From Bacteroidota bacterium (GTDB lineage: Bacteria > Bacteroidota > Bacteroidia > Bacteroidales > B18-G4): 51,965 bases of DNA. Shown piece after piece: positions 1 through 8,699 of this stretch. Below the pieces are notes generated by a model. It was not told the origin of the DNA and did not search any database. It saw nothing but the letters and a program-made list of their open reading frames with translations. The translations under genes were made by a program, and so were the position numbers. Each line of letters opens with the position of its first letter. Position 1 is the stretch's first letter. The stretch is from NCBI GenBank assembly GCA_018831055.1, contig JAHJRE010000228.1, positions 1 to 51,965 on the forward strand. Direction: 5' to 3'.

Positions 1-751
1 GATATTCATCACTGGTTGCCAAATCGGTAATATATGTGCCGGGAGGTAAGCCCGGACCGACAAGATTCCATGTTAAACCGTTATCTGTGCTATGGTACAG
101 CACGGTACCTGAAACTGCAAATAGTTCATTTCCGAGTTTGGCAATTTGTTGGGTTTCATATAATCCAGTACCGTAAGGATTCCATGTAACGCCCTGATCT
201 GTTGATCGGTAAAGGTAATCGCCCGGGTTGATCAATCCTGCCAGGACATCACTGTCGTTATGAAAGAAGCAGAGGGTTGTTTGAGAGGGGGCGCCAATGG
301 TCATTTCCGACCAGTTCTGTCCGTAGTCGTCTGACCTGTATGTTCCGTCACCATTGCCAATGAACAGATTAACGCCATCTGATTCAACGGTATATACATT
401 CAGATTGCTTAAACCGTTATTTACAGGGCTCCAGGAAAATCCAAGCATGGTAGACCGGAAAAGACCGGCATCGGTTGCGGCATAAAGGGTGATATAGGCT
501 CCCTCAACAGCTGAAATCACTTCATAGATAACCGAAGTTGTAATACCCGAATTGGATGGAGTCCAGTTAGTAAAATCCTGCGTTTGAAATACCCCATTCC
601 CGTTGGTTGCGACATAAGCCATGTTTCCGTAAAAAAGGATATCGCTTACTGCATAATTGGAAGGCAGTGTGGATTGTGTCCATTGACCAGTTGCCCCCAG
701 GGAAAAGCACAGTGCAAGAAAGGACAGGAAATAAGTTGTAAATGTTTTCAT
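1..751 (-). CDS. Secreted BNR/sialidase-like repeat protein, N-terminal part (runs off left edge)
   Basis: The frame is open from the ATG at 749-751 (complement) to the window edge, giving 250 codons; the C-terminus lies outside. Residues 1 to about 23 form a Sec signal peptide (MKTFTTYFLSFLALCFSLGA, then TGQ). The rest is a chain of BNR-like propeller blades with the Asp-box pattern: S-D-D-Y-G-Q-N-W near the middle, then S-T-D-Q-G-V-T-W and S-T-D-N-G-L-T-W. It is a clear paralogue of the 405-aa protein at 5389-6606, including the start of the mature part (QWTQ against QWQQ). By analogy it should end in a T9SS sorting domain, but that is not visible. Substrate and role are unknown. Confidence 0.85.
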   Translation of the reverse strand, partial: MKTFTTYFLSFLALCFSLGATGQWTQSTLPSNYAVSDILFYGNMAYVATNGNGVFQTQDFTNWTPSNSGITTSVIYEVISAVEGAYITLYAATDAGLFRSTMLGFSWSPVNNGLSNLNVYTVESDGVNLFIGNGDGTYRSDDYGQNWSEMTIGAPSQTTLCFFHNDSDVLAGLINPGDYLYRSTDQGVTWNPYGTGLYETQQIAKLGNELFAVSGTVLYHSTDNGLTWNLVGPGLPPGTYITDLATSDEY

Positions 752-844
752 ACTTAATGGATTGATTTTAATGGTTATTAATGGAAATTAGAATATTTTT
801 GCCACATCAGGCATAACAGCTCCAATTTGCAGTTCAATGTACTT

Positions 845-926
845 TGCCACTCAGGAACTAAGGCCACTGTTGTATACTAAGGATTTGTCTTTATATATGC
901 TTCTTAGTGCCTTAAGTGCCTTAGTT
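845..926. repeat. Imperfect inverted repeat after the P-domain protein gene
   Basis: GAACTAAGGCCACT at about 855-868 faces AAGTGCCTTAGTT at about 914-926. This is a diverged version of the spacer hairpins seen between the other secreted-protein genes. It lies just after the stop codon at 930 of the minus-strand gene, so it could act as a transcript-end hairpin. The 178-base gap holds no gene. Confidence 0.5.
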
Positions 927-929
927 GTT

Positions 930-2666
930 TTATTTTTTTATAAACTTGCTAATCAATATTTTATCTTTCATCTGAATTTTAAAGAGATAGGCCCCTGCTG
1001 GCAGTTGACCCACATCGACCTGAACCTTCCCGGAAGCCGTATTACCTTCACATAATATTCCTGTACTTTTTCCCAAAAGATCAAGAATTTCGATTTTGTA
1101 GCATGAATAATGAGGAATGCCGAAGCGGCAATGGATTATATCTGTCACCGGATTCGGGTAGATATAAATATCATCCGGTTTGTTTGGATGGTTATTCTCA
1201 ATCCCACTGCTCGATGAGTATATCAAAATAATGCTCCATGCCTGCAATGATCCTGTGTTTCCGGCAACACCATCATAGATGCTCAAAGTCCATGTTCCTT
1301 CAGGATCTGTTCCCGTAAAAAGCGATAATGGGTTTTCCGGTTTGTATATACCAGCGAAGGGTGCAGTTCCTTTGGAGATTGAATCTAACGCATTATCGGT
1401 AAGCTTTGTCCCAATAAAATTATCCCCGTCTCCTCCGGCATGGTAAATAATTACCTCACTTATACCTTTGTGTGTCAATGTGAATTCCAGGTCACTGTCA
1501 GATGAATGCAGTACGGAATCTATTACTACTTCCACACCGATCAATGCTTGTGTTTTATACCCAAACTTGTTTAACTCAACAAGCAGGTCATCTTCGGTGG
1601 TTTGAAAATCTTCTATTGCTTTATTCAGATCAGAGCGATTATATTCAATAGTTTCGCTTCCGGCTGGCAGGTAATAGAATGTGCTTTTATCCTGATTCAG
1701 CCAATACGCCTCGCCCTTATAATCAAACCATGTCTGCGACAGCATTTTAACCTGGTTGTTTTTATTATCAAAAGTATAAAGATACCTATGCTCATCAAAC
1801 CAGCCGGAACCGTCCCAGGTTTGAGTCAACGACATGATCATGTTGTTATTCTGATCAAATGTGGATAAGTATCTTACCGCATTTACCCATTCAGATCCAT
1901 TCCAGGATTTCCTCCAAATTTCAACCGGGTTATTGTTTTCATCATAGAGGTACGTTAATTTCCAGTAATTTACCCAGTCGGAGCCGTCCCAGTCTTGCCT
2001 TACACTTTCAATAAGGTTATTGTTTCCATCATTCAGGTATGTGTGTTTTTCGTCATTCACCCAGGTTGAACCATTCCAATAAGTATTAGTGGTTTGTATC
2101 AGGTTATTATTGATATCATATGCGTTAATAAACTTTTTTAAATTGCGCCATTCTGATTGCATTGACCATGTAAAGTGCCGCTCTTCAACCAGGTTGTTGT
2201 TCGCATCATAAAAATAGGTTCGCTTATAATTATTTTCCCAGTAAGATGTGTCCCATGCCAGGAGTACATCTTCAACCAGGATATTGTCACCATTATATAT
2301 GTAAACCCTTTTTGAAAAATTGACAACGTTGTTGGTTGAATAGTACCATTCCTTCAGCTCTTCTATCAGGTTGTTATTGGAAATATCGTATGTGTAGGTA
2401 AACTTATATTCTATTTCCCAGATAGATTCATTCTGATCCCAATCTTCATCAACTTGCTCCATTAGCAAATAGTCATTATTGCACAGCATTTTAAAAGTTG
2501 TCGTCCCTGGGTTTTCTAAAATGAGTTCAGTTGAAAAACCAGCTTTTGATTTAATACCATGCTGCGGTTCTCTGATCGTGGTGCTTCCGGGCGTAATTCT
2601 ATTTTGAGAAATTGCTGTTATTGAAATCACCATCAAGAACAGTAAGCTTTGTAATATTTTTTTCAT
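930..2666 (-). CDS. T9SS-secreted protein: W/YDxNNN repeats, P-domain and type A sorting domain
   Basis: 578 aa. A signal peptide (about 1-20, ending AISQ) is followed by about eight repeats of roughly 30 residues at 60-340. Each has the pattern W(N/D)GSxW.N..K.TY.YDxNNNL.E. Residues of about 370-480 resemble a proprotein-convertase P-domain (GISEVIIYHAGG, then GTDPEGTWTLSIYDG and GSLQAWSIIL). The last 75 residues form a T9SS type A domain with IYPNPVTD, the ILDLLGK strand, LPAGAYLFKI and the terminal lysines FIKK. The P-domain suggests binding or stabilising a partner on the cell surface; that is inference. The 491-aa protein at 15810-17285 has related repeats. Confidence 0.88.
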   Translation of the reverse strand: MKKILQSLLFLMVISITAISQNRITPGSTTIREPQHGIKSKAGFSTELILENPGTTTFKMLCNNDYLLMEQVDEDWDQNESIWEIEYKFTYTYDISNNNLIEELKEWYYSTNNVVNFSKRVYIYNGDNILVEDVLLAWDTSYWENNYKRTYFYDANNNLVEERHFTWSMQSEWRNLKKFINAYDINNNLIQTTNTYWNGSTWVNDEKHTYLNDGNNNLIESVRQDWDGSDWVNYWKLTYLYDENNNPVEIWRKSWNGSEWVNAVRYLSTFDQNNNMIMSLTQTWDGSGWFDEHRYLYTFDNKNNQVKMLSQTWFDYKGEAYWLNQDKSTFYYLPAGSETIEYNRSDLNKAIEDFQTTEDDLLVELNKFGYKTQALIGVEVVIDSVLHSSDSDLEFTLTHKGISEVIIYHAGGDGDNFIGTKLTDNALDSISKGTAPFAGIYKPENPLSLFTGTDPEGTWTLSIYDGVAGNTGSLQAWSIILIYSSSSGIENNHPNKPDDIYIYPNPVTDIIHCRFGIPHYSCYKIEILDLLGKSTGILCEGNTASGKVQVDVGQLPAGAYLFKIQMKDKILISKFIKK

Positions 2667-2699
2667 GATTTTAAGTTTTATGGATATTTAATATTAAAA

Positions 2700-5273
2700 T
2701 TATTGTTTGATGACTTTTTTCACAATCATTTTATTTTTAGTCATTATTCTGACGAAATAAACGCCTGCCGGCAATTTGCTCACATCCAGACTCGTGTCCT
2801 CTTCACCTCTCCCTTTCTTTTCTTCTAAAACCACTTTGCCATAGATGTCAACTATTTCAACTTTAATAACATTAAGTGGAACTTTGAACTTTGGACTTTG
2901 AATTTTGAACTGAGAGGTAGTAGGGTTTGGATAGATAACAACATCCCAGCTATTTTGGAAAACAGAGCCTTGTTCGTCATCTTCAATGCCTGTAAGGCTG
3001 CCATACTTCAGAAAGACATCATTTCCACCAACATATCCCTCATCCGGTGAAACAAAATACACGGTTGTTAATGACATGCCTTCGGTAAATCCCGAAGCAT
3101 CCAGTAACCATTCTTCCCCGCCGTTGGTGGTCTTTAGGATATGATCGTAGCCAACGGTCCAGCCTTCAGATAAATTAAGAAAGAAAATATCAAAAAGTGA
3201 ATGTGTAATATTTGTCGTCTGCAATAACCAGCTGGTGCCATCAGTGGTATGAATAATAAAGCCTTCTGATCCGGCAGCCCATCCTTCCAGGTCATTGATG
3301 AAAAAGATTGAGAAGTAATCGCGGGAGCTATCATAGAACTGAAGGTTATTCCATGTGCTGTTAAAAAATCTTCTAATGGTCGTATGGCCGCATACCTTTC
3401 CATCACCATTACTTTCAGGAAAGGATACAGAAAGTAAATCATCTGATACGCCTGCCGGTGATATATTTGTTATCGTATTATCATCAAACGCCCATATTGT
3501 TCCGTTACTGCCACAAGTATATCCTGTATCTGAAGCTGGCGGAAAGGTGATTGCGTTGAGTACCCCTCCGGGTTCGTGGATAATATTCCATTCACTACCA
3601 CCATTGATAGTTTTCAGTATGACTCCGTTTGCTGTTACCACATATCCTTCCATAATGTTTTTCATGCATATGGAAGTTGTTATTCCAGCTTTTTCCGGCA
3701 AATACTGTATTTCGAATGTTTCTCCACCGTCGGGCGTATAGTACATTTTATCTGCGCCTCCTGCCAGCCAACCCTTCTGGCCGATAAAATGCATATCTCT
3801 TATTCCGCCTGATTCGGGCAAGTTGTTCCGTAGATTTCGCCAGCCATGTGTAGCAGTGAGTGATGCTGTAAAGTTTCTGATTTCCGATTGATCGGAAATT
3901 GTCAGGTTAATTGATGGCGGGTCGAAGGTATAATAAGGCTTTTCAGGTATAAGTGTATAATTTCCAGGAGGTAAATGGCTGAAAGCATAGTCGCCGTTTT
4001 CGTTGGTGTGCACGTTTGCATTTATTGGCCCTGATAGTTGAAGTATAGCATCCTTTAATGGTTCGCCCTGTTGCATGATATTTCCCTGAATAGATCCGGG
4101 TGTCAGGGGTGAGTTATCATCTCTTACAGGCCACACCCGCCTGAATTTTGCAGGTTCCTTATCCAGTTCGTGTGTAACATCTGTCAGGGTAATACATACA
4201 TCATGTGTCCTATCTGAAGAACTGGCCGAGGTAGTGGATGTCCAGTATGAAGAGTGCGGGTGAGTAAATGGATGGTTCTGAGGTAAATGAGAATATAAAT
4301 ATTCTCCTCCAAAATCCCTTAATGAAAGCATCTCATTTCGGTTGGGCAGGCGCCAGTCGTTATGGCCTGAATAATATAAATTATTAAGTGAGTCAATATA
4401 CCCTAATGCCTGGCCCCAAGTTATTCCATCTTCCCAACCGAAGCCGAACAATCCAAAAGGGTTGGCATTTTGAGTCCACATGAGCCCGGTCAGGCGATCG
4501 GTAACCGTGCTGTCGTTATGGTCAATAAACCTTGGCGTTGGCCAGGGTATGCCGAAGGAAAGGTCTAAGTCATCTCCCGGGTAATAACTTTTTTCCTGGT
4601 GGGTTCGGGGAAGCTTAATCAAGCCGTTTCCCAGCTCGCCTCTCACCGGCAGAACGTAAACTTTTCTTTTGTCGGCATAATAATTCAAATCAAGTTCCTT
4701 TCTGTACCAGTGCACCTGTCCGGGCCAGCCATCCGGAACGGAATTGATTTCCCATTCAAACATATTTATAACAAAGGCGATACCCTTGTCGTATCCTGTT
4801 GTTGAACTCCAATAGGATTGTTGAATGTTATGGAAAGGATGATTGAGTGAAAGTGCCGTGTCAGGCACGCCGAGGTCAAGCAGCGACATTAATTCCTGTA
4901 TGTTCGGCAACCGCCAATTGTTATACCCAAGATAATGATCCTGGTTTAATCTGGCGACATAATCCAGTGCCGTTGTCCAATTTACTGATCCGTCCCCGGC
5001 ATTGTAATCCTGGTCGAAGTCAGGATCACGCGAAGCCATGAGATTGCCATCAGTCAGCCAAATCAGACCTGTCAAGGTGTCCGTGCATGTTCCATTGCCA
5101 TGATCTGTAAACCGCTGTGTTGGCCACTGAACACCCATCTGCAGGTCGCCATCGTCTCCGGGATAATAGCTTGTTGTCTGGCCGGTGACAGGGAGCTGGA
5201 TGGCGCCCTGTTGTCCAAATGAAAAATAAAAAATAAAAAATGAAAAATGCAAAATGAAGATGAGTTTTTTCAT
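2700..5273 (-). CDS. T9SS-secreted protein: two DUF1566 domains, CarboxypepD_reg-like domain, YCF48-like propeller
   Basis: 857 aa. Signal peptide 1-20, then two DUF1566 (Lcl C-terminal-like) domains at about 40-212 and 225-392. Both carry the marks TGLIW/TGLMW, WRLPN..E(L/M).SL, YW(S/T)STT and V.PVR. About 398-475 is a carboxypeptidase-regulatory-like beta sandwich (GSIQGNI, DGY/ENGDYAFSHLPPGNYTL). About 480-760 is a YCF48/BNR-like propeller with TTDGTSW and TTNGGEEW blades. The end is a T9SS type A domain (IYPNPTTSQF to VKKVIKQ). It has the same architecture as the protein at 20161-23052. Purine-rich DNA at 2798-2826 adds a charged KKGRGEED loop to the sorting domain, and the signal peptide is coded by an A-rich imperfect repeat. 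Confidence 0.9.
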   Translation of the reverse strand: MKKLIFILHFSFFIFYFSFGQQGAIQLPVTGQTTSYYPGDDGDLQMGVQWPTQRFTDHGNGTCTDTLTGLIWLTDGNLMASRDPDFDQDYNAGDGSVNWTTALDYVARLNQDHYLGYNNWRLPNIQELMSLLDLGVPDTALSLNHPFHNIQQSYWSSTTGYDKGIAFVINMFEWEINSVPDGWPGQVHWYRKELDLNYYADKRKVYVLPVRGELGNGLIKLPRTHQEKSYYPGDDLDLSFGIPWPTPRFIDHNDSTVTDRLTGLMWTQNANPFGLFGFGWEDGITWGQALGYIDSLNNLYYSGHNDWRLPNRNEMLSLRDFGGEYLYSHLPQNHPFTHPHSSYWTSTTSASSSDRTHDVCITLTDVTHELDKEPAKFRRVWPVRDDNSPLTPGSIQGNIMQQGEPLKDAILQLSGPINANVHTNENGDYAFSHLPPGNYTLIPEKPYYTFDPPSINLTISDQSEIRNFTASLTATHGWRNLRNNLPESGGIRDMHFIGQKGWLAGGADKMYYTPDGGETFEIQYLPEKAGITTSICMKNIMEGYVVTANGVILKTINGGSEWNIIHEPGGVLNAITFPPASDTGYTCGSNGTIWAFDDNTITNISPAGVSDDLLSVSFPESNGDGKVCGHTTIRRFFNSTWNNLQFYDSSRDYFSIFFINDLEGWAAGSEGFIIHTTDGTSWLLQTTNITHSLFDIFFLNLSEGWTVGYDHILKTTNGGEEWLLDASGFTEGMSLTTVYFVSPDEGYVGGNDVFLKYGSLTGIEDDEQGSVFQNSWDVVIYPNPTTSQFKIQSPKFKVPLNVIKVEIVDIYGKVVLEEKKGRGEEDTSLDVSKLPAGVYFVRIMTKNKMIVKKVIKQ

Positions 5274-5291
5274 GGCTGATATTTTTATATT

Positions 5292-5382
5292 ACCAACATA
5301 TGCACAATAGAACTCAACTTGTCCCGATTTATCGGGATAGTTACAGATAGGATTCTATGTGCCCTATTGTGCCTAATGTGGT
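5292..5382. repeat. Spacer inverted repeat with nested hairpin
   Basis: The outer arms ACCAACATATGCACAATAG (5292-5310) and CTATTGTGCCTAATGTGGT (5364-5382) are largely complementary. Inside is a perfect TCCCGAT-TT-ATCGGGA hairpin (5322-5337). It lies six bases past the stop of the minus-strand gene at 5389, so it would be transcribed as that gene's 3' hairpin. No clear U-run follows. Confidence 0.7.
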
Positions 5383-5388
5383 TCATTA

Positions 5389-6606
5389 TCATAATTTAAC
5401 GATCTTTCTTGCAATTATTTGATTTTCAGTTTCTACCGTAAAGAAATAAATCCCCGGCAGTAAATAACTTAGGTCAAATTGAATTACATCCGAAGCAGGT
5501 TTTCCTTTGAACAACATTCCCGAACTTCTCCCGGTTATATCAAACATTTCGATTTTGCAAAATGCAAATTGAGAAATGTCGAATCGACAATGAGCAATGT
5601 CCACAACCGGGTTTGGGCTTAGCACACATTCGAACTTCTCTTTTCCTGCGCCCAATTCATTTTCCCCGGTCAGTTCCTCCAGTGACCTTCTCCAAATCCC
5701 TTCCGATCCTATACCACAATAGGCGAAAACATCATCCTTTGTGAAGGCCGAAGCATACATGGTACTCATACCTTCCTGCCATTGTTCCCATATGTTGCTG
5801 TTGTTTTCCAGTTTTGACGGGCCTGTGAACTGACATGCCAAAAGGTGGTTTCCGGCTGGAATTATTTGGATTATAGGAATTCCGTTTATTAGCCCGGAAG
5901 TATACTCCCAGCTTGCGCCCTGATCTGTAGAATAATAAACAAAGGAATATGTATAGGCATATAACCTGTCACCGAGCGTTGCCAACCCGTTAATATCCTG
6001 CACAAGCCCGGTACTTGCAAACTCCCAGTTTGTTCCGTTATCGGACGACCTGAACACACCGGGTTCGGTGCCAGGACCTGTACCAACCAGACCCGCATAA
6101 AGGAAGTCATTGTCATGGGCCATGCAATCCACTCCGTTAGAAGTCAGTCCATTGGTTATCGGATCCCATGACTGCCCGCCATCGGATGACCGGTTCAGTC
6201 CCTGGTTTGCTCCATATCCTGCACCGGCAAAGAGAAATCCGTTAAAATAATAGACGAAATTCAGATTTTCAATGGAAGTCGTTACTTCAGTCCAAATACT
6301 TCCATTATTTTCAGTCTTGTATATTCCATCAGATGTCCAGGCATAGAATGTCTGGGTACCGGGTACACTGATTATATCCTTCAAACTGGATGGGGGCAAT
6401 CCTGTTCCTGATGGAGTCCATGTTTCGCCATGGTCGGATGAAACCAGGAAATTGGATTCACCAGTTGAGGCCAGGACGACTTCATCATTAGCTTGCAAAG
6501 CATTGACCGTTTCAGTGGGGGCGGAGGTTTGCTGCCATTGGCCATAGAGGCACATGGAAAAGCTCAACGCCATTGTAAAAAGGGAGAAGGTAAAGGTTGT
6601 TTTCAT
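5389..6606 (-). CDS. T9SS-secreted BNR-repeat (sialidase-like propeller) protein
   Basis: 405 aa. The signal peptide ends near residue 22 (CLYGQ). The body is BNR/Asp-box blades: SSDHGETW, TENNGSIW, SSDGGQSW, SSDNGTNW, STDQGASW. No sialidase catalytic arginine triad or FRIP motif is apparent, so enzymatic activity is not supported. The C-terminus is a T9SS type A domain containing the cysteine pair HCRFDISQF..C, then LLPGIYFFTVE and IVKL. It is a paralogue of the partial protein at the left edge. Spacer hairpins lie on both sides, so it may be its own transcription unit. Confidence 0.87.
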   Translation of the reverse strand: MKTTFTFSLFTMALSFSMCLYGQWQQTSAPTETVNALQANDEVVLASTGESNFLVSSDHGETWTPSGTGLPPSSLKDIISVPGTQTFYAWTSDGIYKTENNGSIWTEVTTSIENLNFVYYFNGFLFAGAGYGANQGLNRSSDGGQSWDPITNGLTSNGVDCMAHDNDFLYAGLVGTGPGTEPGVFRSSDNGTNWEFASTGLVQDINGLATLGDRLYAYTYSFVYYSTDQGASWEYTSGLINGIPIIQIIPAGNHLLACQFTGPSKLENNSNIWEQWQEGMSTMYASAFTKDDVFAYCGIGSEGIWRRSLEELTGENELGAGKEKFECVLSPNPVVDIAHCRFDISQFAFCKIEMFDITGRSSGMLFKGKPASDVIQFDLSYLLPGIYFFTVETENQIIARKIVKL

Positions 6607-6679
6607 GGTAGTGGAGTAACTTTGAATTCATAATAATTAAGGATATTGTCAAGATCAAATTATGTACAGATTTTTATTT

Positions 6680-6761
6680 ACCACAATAGCCACAATAGAG
6701 CACAGTAGATATAATGTGTTCTATCCCGATTATTATCGGGACAGGTTGTGTCTATTGTGGT
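6680..6761. repeat. Spacer inverted repeat with nested hairpin
   Basis: A perfect 10-bp outer stem (ACCACAATAG 6680-6689, CTATTGTGGT 6752-6761) encloses a second CACAATAG copy and the hairpin TCCCGAT-TATT-ATCGGGA (6724-6741). It directly follows the stop of the minus-strand gene ending at 6768. Confidence 0.75.
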
Positions 6762-6767
6762 TCATGT

Positions 6768-8609
6768 TTATGATTTTATAACCTTCTTTACAATCATTTG
6801 GCCATCAGTTATTATTTTTAAAAAATAGATTCCTGGAGAAATACGACTGATGTCAAGTTGCAGGTTACTGGTTGCAGGTTCAGGTATGTTGACCATCAGT
6901 ATCTTTCCGAACAAATCGACTAACTCTACTTTGTCAATTTTTAATTCTTCATTTTTAATGTTTAATTTCCCTAAGGTTGGATTGGGCCACAACATAAGCT
7001 CCTCATTTTCTTCGATATCATTGATGCCGAAATGCAAAACGGGGGAGTAGATCACAAGGGCTTTGGAAGGGTCATCGCTGTTATCATATACGTCAAACAA
7101 TCCCACGTCGCTTTCAGTATCGTGCGACCATTCGTTGTTCTGTGCCCAGATGGTATCGATCAGTTCCGCCGGTGTTTCAATGTACAGGTCATAGCCTCCA
7201 TTGTTTTTAACTGTATTATAGCCGGTACCGGGTTCATTCAGTCTGCCCATTGTAATTGCATCCTTAACCCAAATGCCGTGGCCGCCATTGTCCCTGATGA
7301 TATTATGATTCAGTGAAACCGCACTGGTATCCCATTCCTCCGGGAAGTCGAGTACCATACCATCTCCGGTGCACAGTTCAACGAGATTGCTGTCTATCCT
7401 GGCCGACGCAGATGACAGGTACAACCCATAATGTGCGTTGTTGATCTCATTCTGAGCAAAGTTGTTTGAAGCTGTGGCATACAGATATGTACCATAGGTT
7501 CCGCCGTTTATTTTATTCCCCCTCATTCCTCTGAATGCCACCGAATGGATTCTTATACCGCATATTGCGTTTGTGTCTTCTGCAAAAGGAAGTCCTGATG
7601 GTACTATGTAAGGGAGGGTTATGAAGTTATTCTCTATAGTACCTCCGGCAACAGTCTGTAGTTTAATGCCGCATCTGGATCCATCCGTTTGGATAGTGTT
7701 TTGACGTATTACAAGATTAGTGGATACACAATGGAAGTAAATTCCACCATTGTTAAGGGTATTGCCGGTTACCTCCGCTGAGTCCAGTGCAGTAAAACTA
7801 CCTGACAGAGATCCCTGCACTATCTGATTGTTTTTGAACTGAAATCCGGAGGACGAAACAGCGGATAGTTTAGTGTTCAATCCTATTTGGTTATCATTAA
7901 TGATATCAGGGGCTGAAGCGACAGATGAAATTTCCAGGTTGCCATTTATGTCGTTGTTTGCTACAACCAGGGTATCCTTTTTGGAAATCGTTGAAATTTT
8001 CATGTCACCTCCGACCAAATTCCCATTCAAAGACACTTTGCCCTCCCGCAAACTGGAAAAATAGAGTGCCAGATGATCTGCTGTTTCACAATCAATGATT
8101 TCAATAATGCCTTTGCAAAGCGGAACATAAAGGTGGATGCTGTCGTCAACCGTATTGGCTGACAAATAGAGACATCCTGTTGAGTCAATAATAGAAATGT
8201 CGTTTGAAAAGGTATTTAGTTTACAACCCAGTATGCTCAGCGAAGTTTTCAGGATGCTGCTGTCGCTGAGCACGATGTTTTTGCAGGCCAGATCCTGGAT
8301 GGTAACCGGCATGATGTCCACTGCTCCGGATAAGATATATAAACCTTCTATGATGGTCTCGGAATTGCTGATACCTTTGATATGTACATTTCTGGTAATC
8401 AGCAGCGAATCTTCGGGATAGGTTCCGGCGGCAATGGAGATAGTATTCAGGTTTTGGGCAATATTCAATGCTTCGTTGATGGTATTGAACGGATGTTCCT
8501 GGGTGCCGTCCTCAATTCCTGTATTGTTTGTGATATCAACATAAATGGTTTGTGCATGCAATCCATGCAATGCGAACAGGAAAGCAAAAGCAATAATTAT
8601 ATTTTTCAT
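6768..8609 (-). CDS. T9SS-secreted right-handed parallel beta-helix protein
   Basis: 613 aa from the ATG at 8609. An in-frame ATG 13 codons upstream would put a cysteine-rich stretch before the signal peptide MKNIIIAFAFLFALHGLHAQ, so the inner start is preferred. After the signal comes a DUF1565-like entry module (YVDITNNTGIEDGTQEHPFN), then a long series of beta-helix turns rich in N, I and G (for example GGTIENNFITL and ARIDSNLVELCTGDG), typical of pectate-lyase-like or adhesin folds. No catalytic motif was recognised. The end is a T9SS type A domain (LWPNPTLGKLNI to IVKKVIKS). The same entry module recurs in the protein at 10081-12828. Confidence 0.87.
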   Translation of the reverse strand: MKNIIIAFAFLFALHGLHAQTIYVDITNNTGIEDGTQEHPFNTINEALNIAQNLNTISIAAGTYPEDSLLITRNVHIKGISNSETIIEGLYILSGAVDIMPVTIQDLACKNIVLSDSSILKTSLSILGCKLNTFSNDISIIDSTGCLYLSANTVDDSIHLYVPLCKGIIEIIDCETADHLALYFSSLREGKVSLNGNLVGGDMKISTISKKDTLVVANNDINGNLEISSVASAPDIINDNQIGLNTKLSAVSSSGFQFKNNQIVQGSLSGSFTALDSAEVTGNTLNNGGIYFHCVSTNLVIRQNTIQTDGSRCGIKLQTVAGGTIENNFITLPYIVPSGLPFAEDTNAICGIRIHSVAFRGMRGNKINGGTYGTYLYATASNNFAQNEINNAHYGLYLSSASARIDSNLVELCTGDGMVLDFPEEWDTSAVSLNHNIIRDNGGHGIWVKDAITMGRLNEPGTGYNTVKNNGGYDLYIETPAELIDTIWAQNNEWSHDTESDVGLFDVYDNSDDPSKALVIYSPVLHFGINDIEENEELMLWPNPTLGKLNIKNEELKIDKVELVDLFGKILMVNIPEPATSNLQLDISRISPGIYFLKIITDGQMIVKKVIKS

Positions 8610-8660
8610 GGCTATTAATATTGAACCACATAGACACTTAGGACACATATAAAAGCCAGG

Positions 8661-8699
8661 AACCCTTAGCGTTCATTAGAGTCCCAGGCGTCTAAGGGG
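8661..8699. repeat. Short imperfect spacer hairpin
   Basis: AACCCTTAG (8661-8669) pairs with CTAAGGGGTT (8692-8701) around a 22-base loop. The sequence before it, CCACATAGACACTTAGGACAC, resembles the outer arm of the other spacers. It overlaps the stop codon of the FISUMP gene and sits between that gene and the beta-helix gene upstream of 8700. Confidence 0.45.

Noticed and set aside
5389-6606. Sialidase
   Set aside because: Asp-box blades are present but no catalytic arginine triad or FRIP motif; a generic BNR propeller is the safer call.
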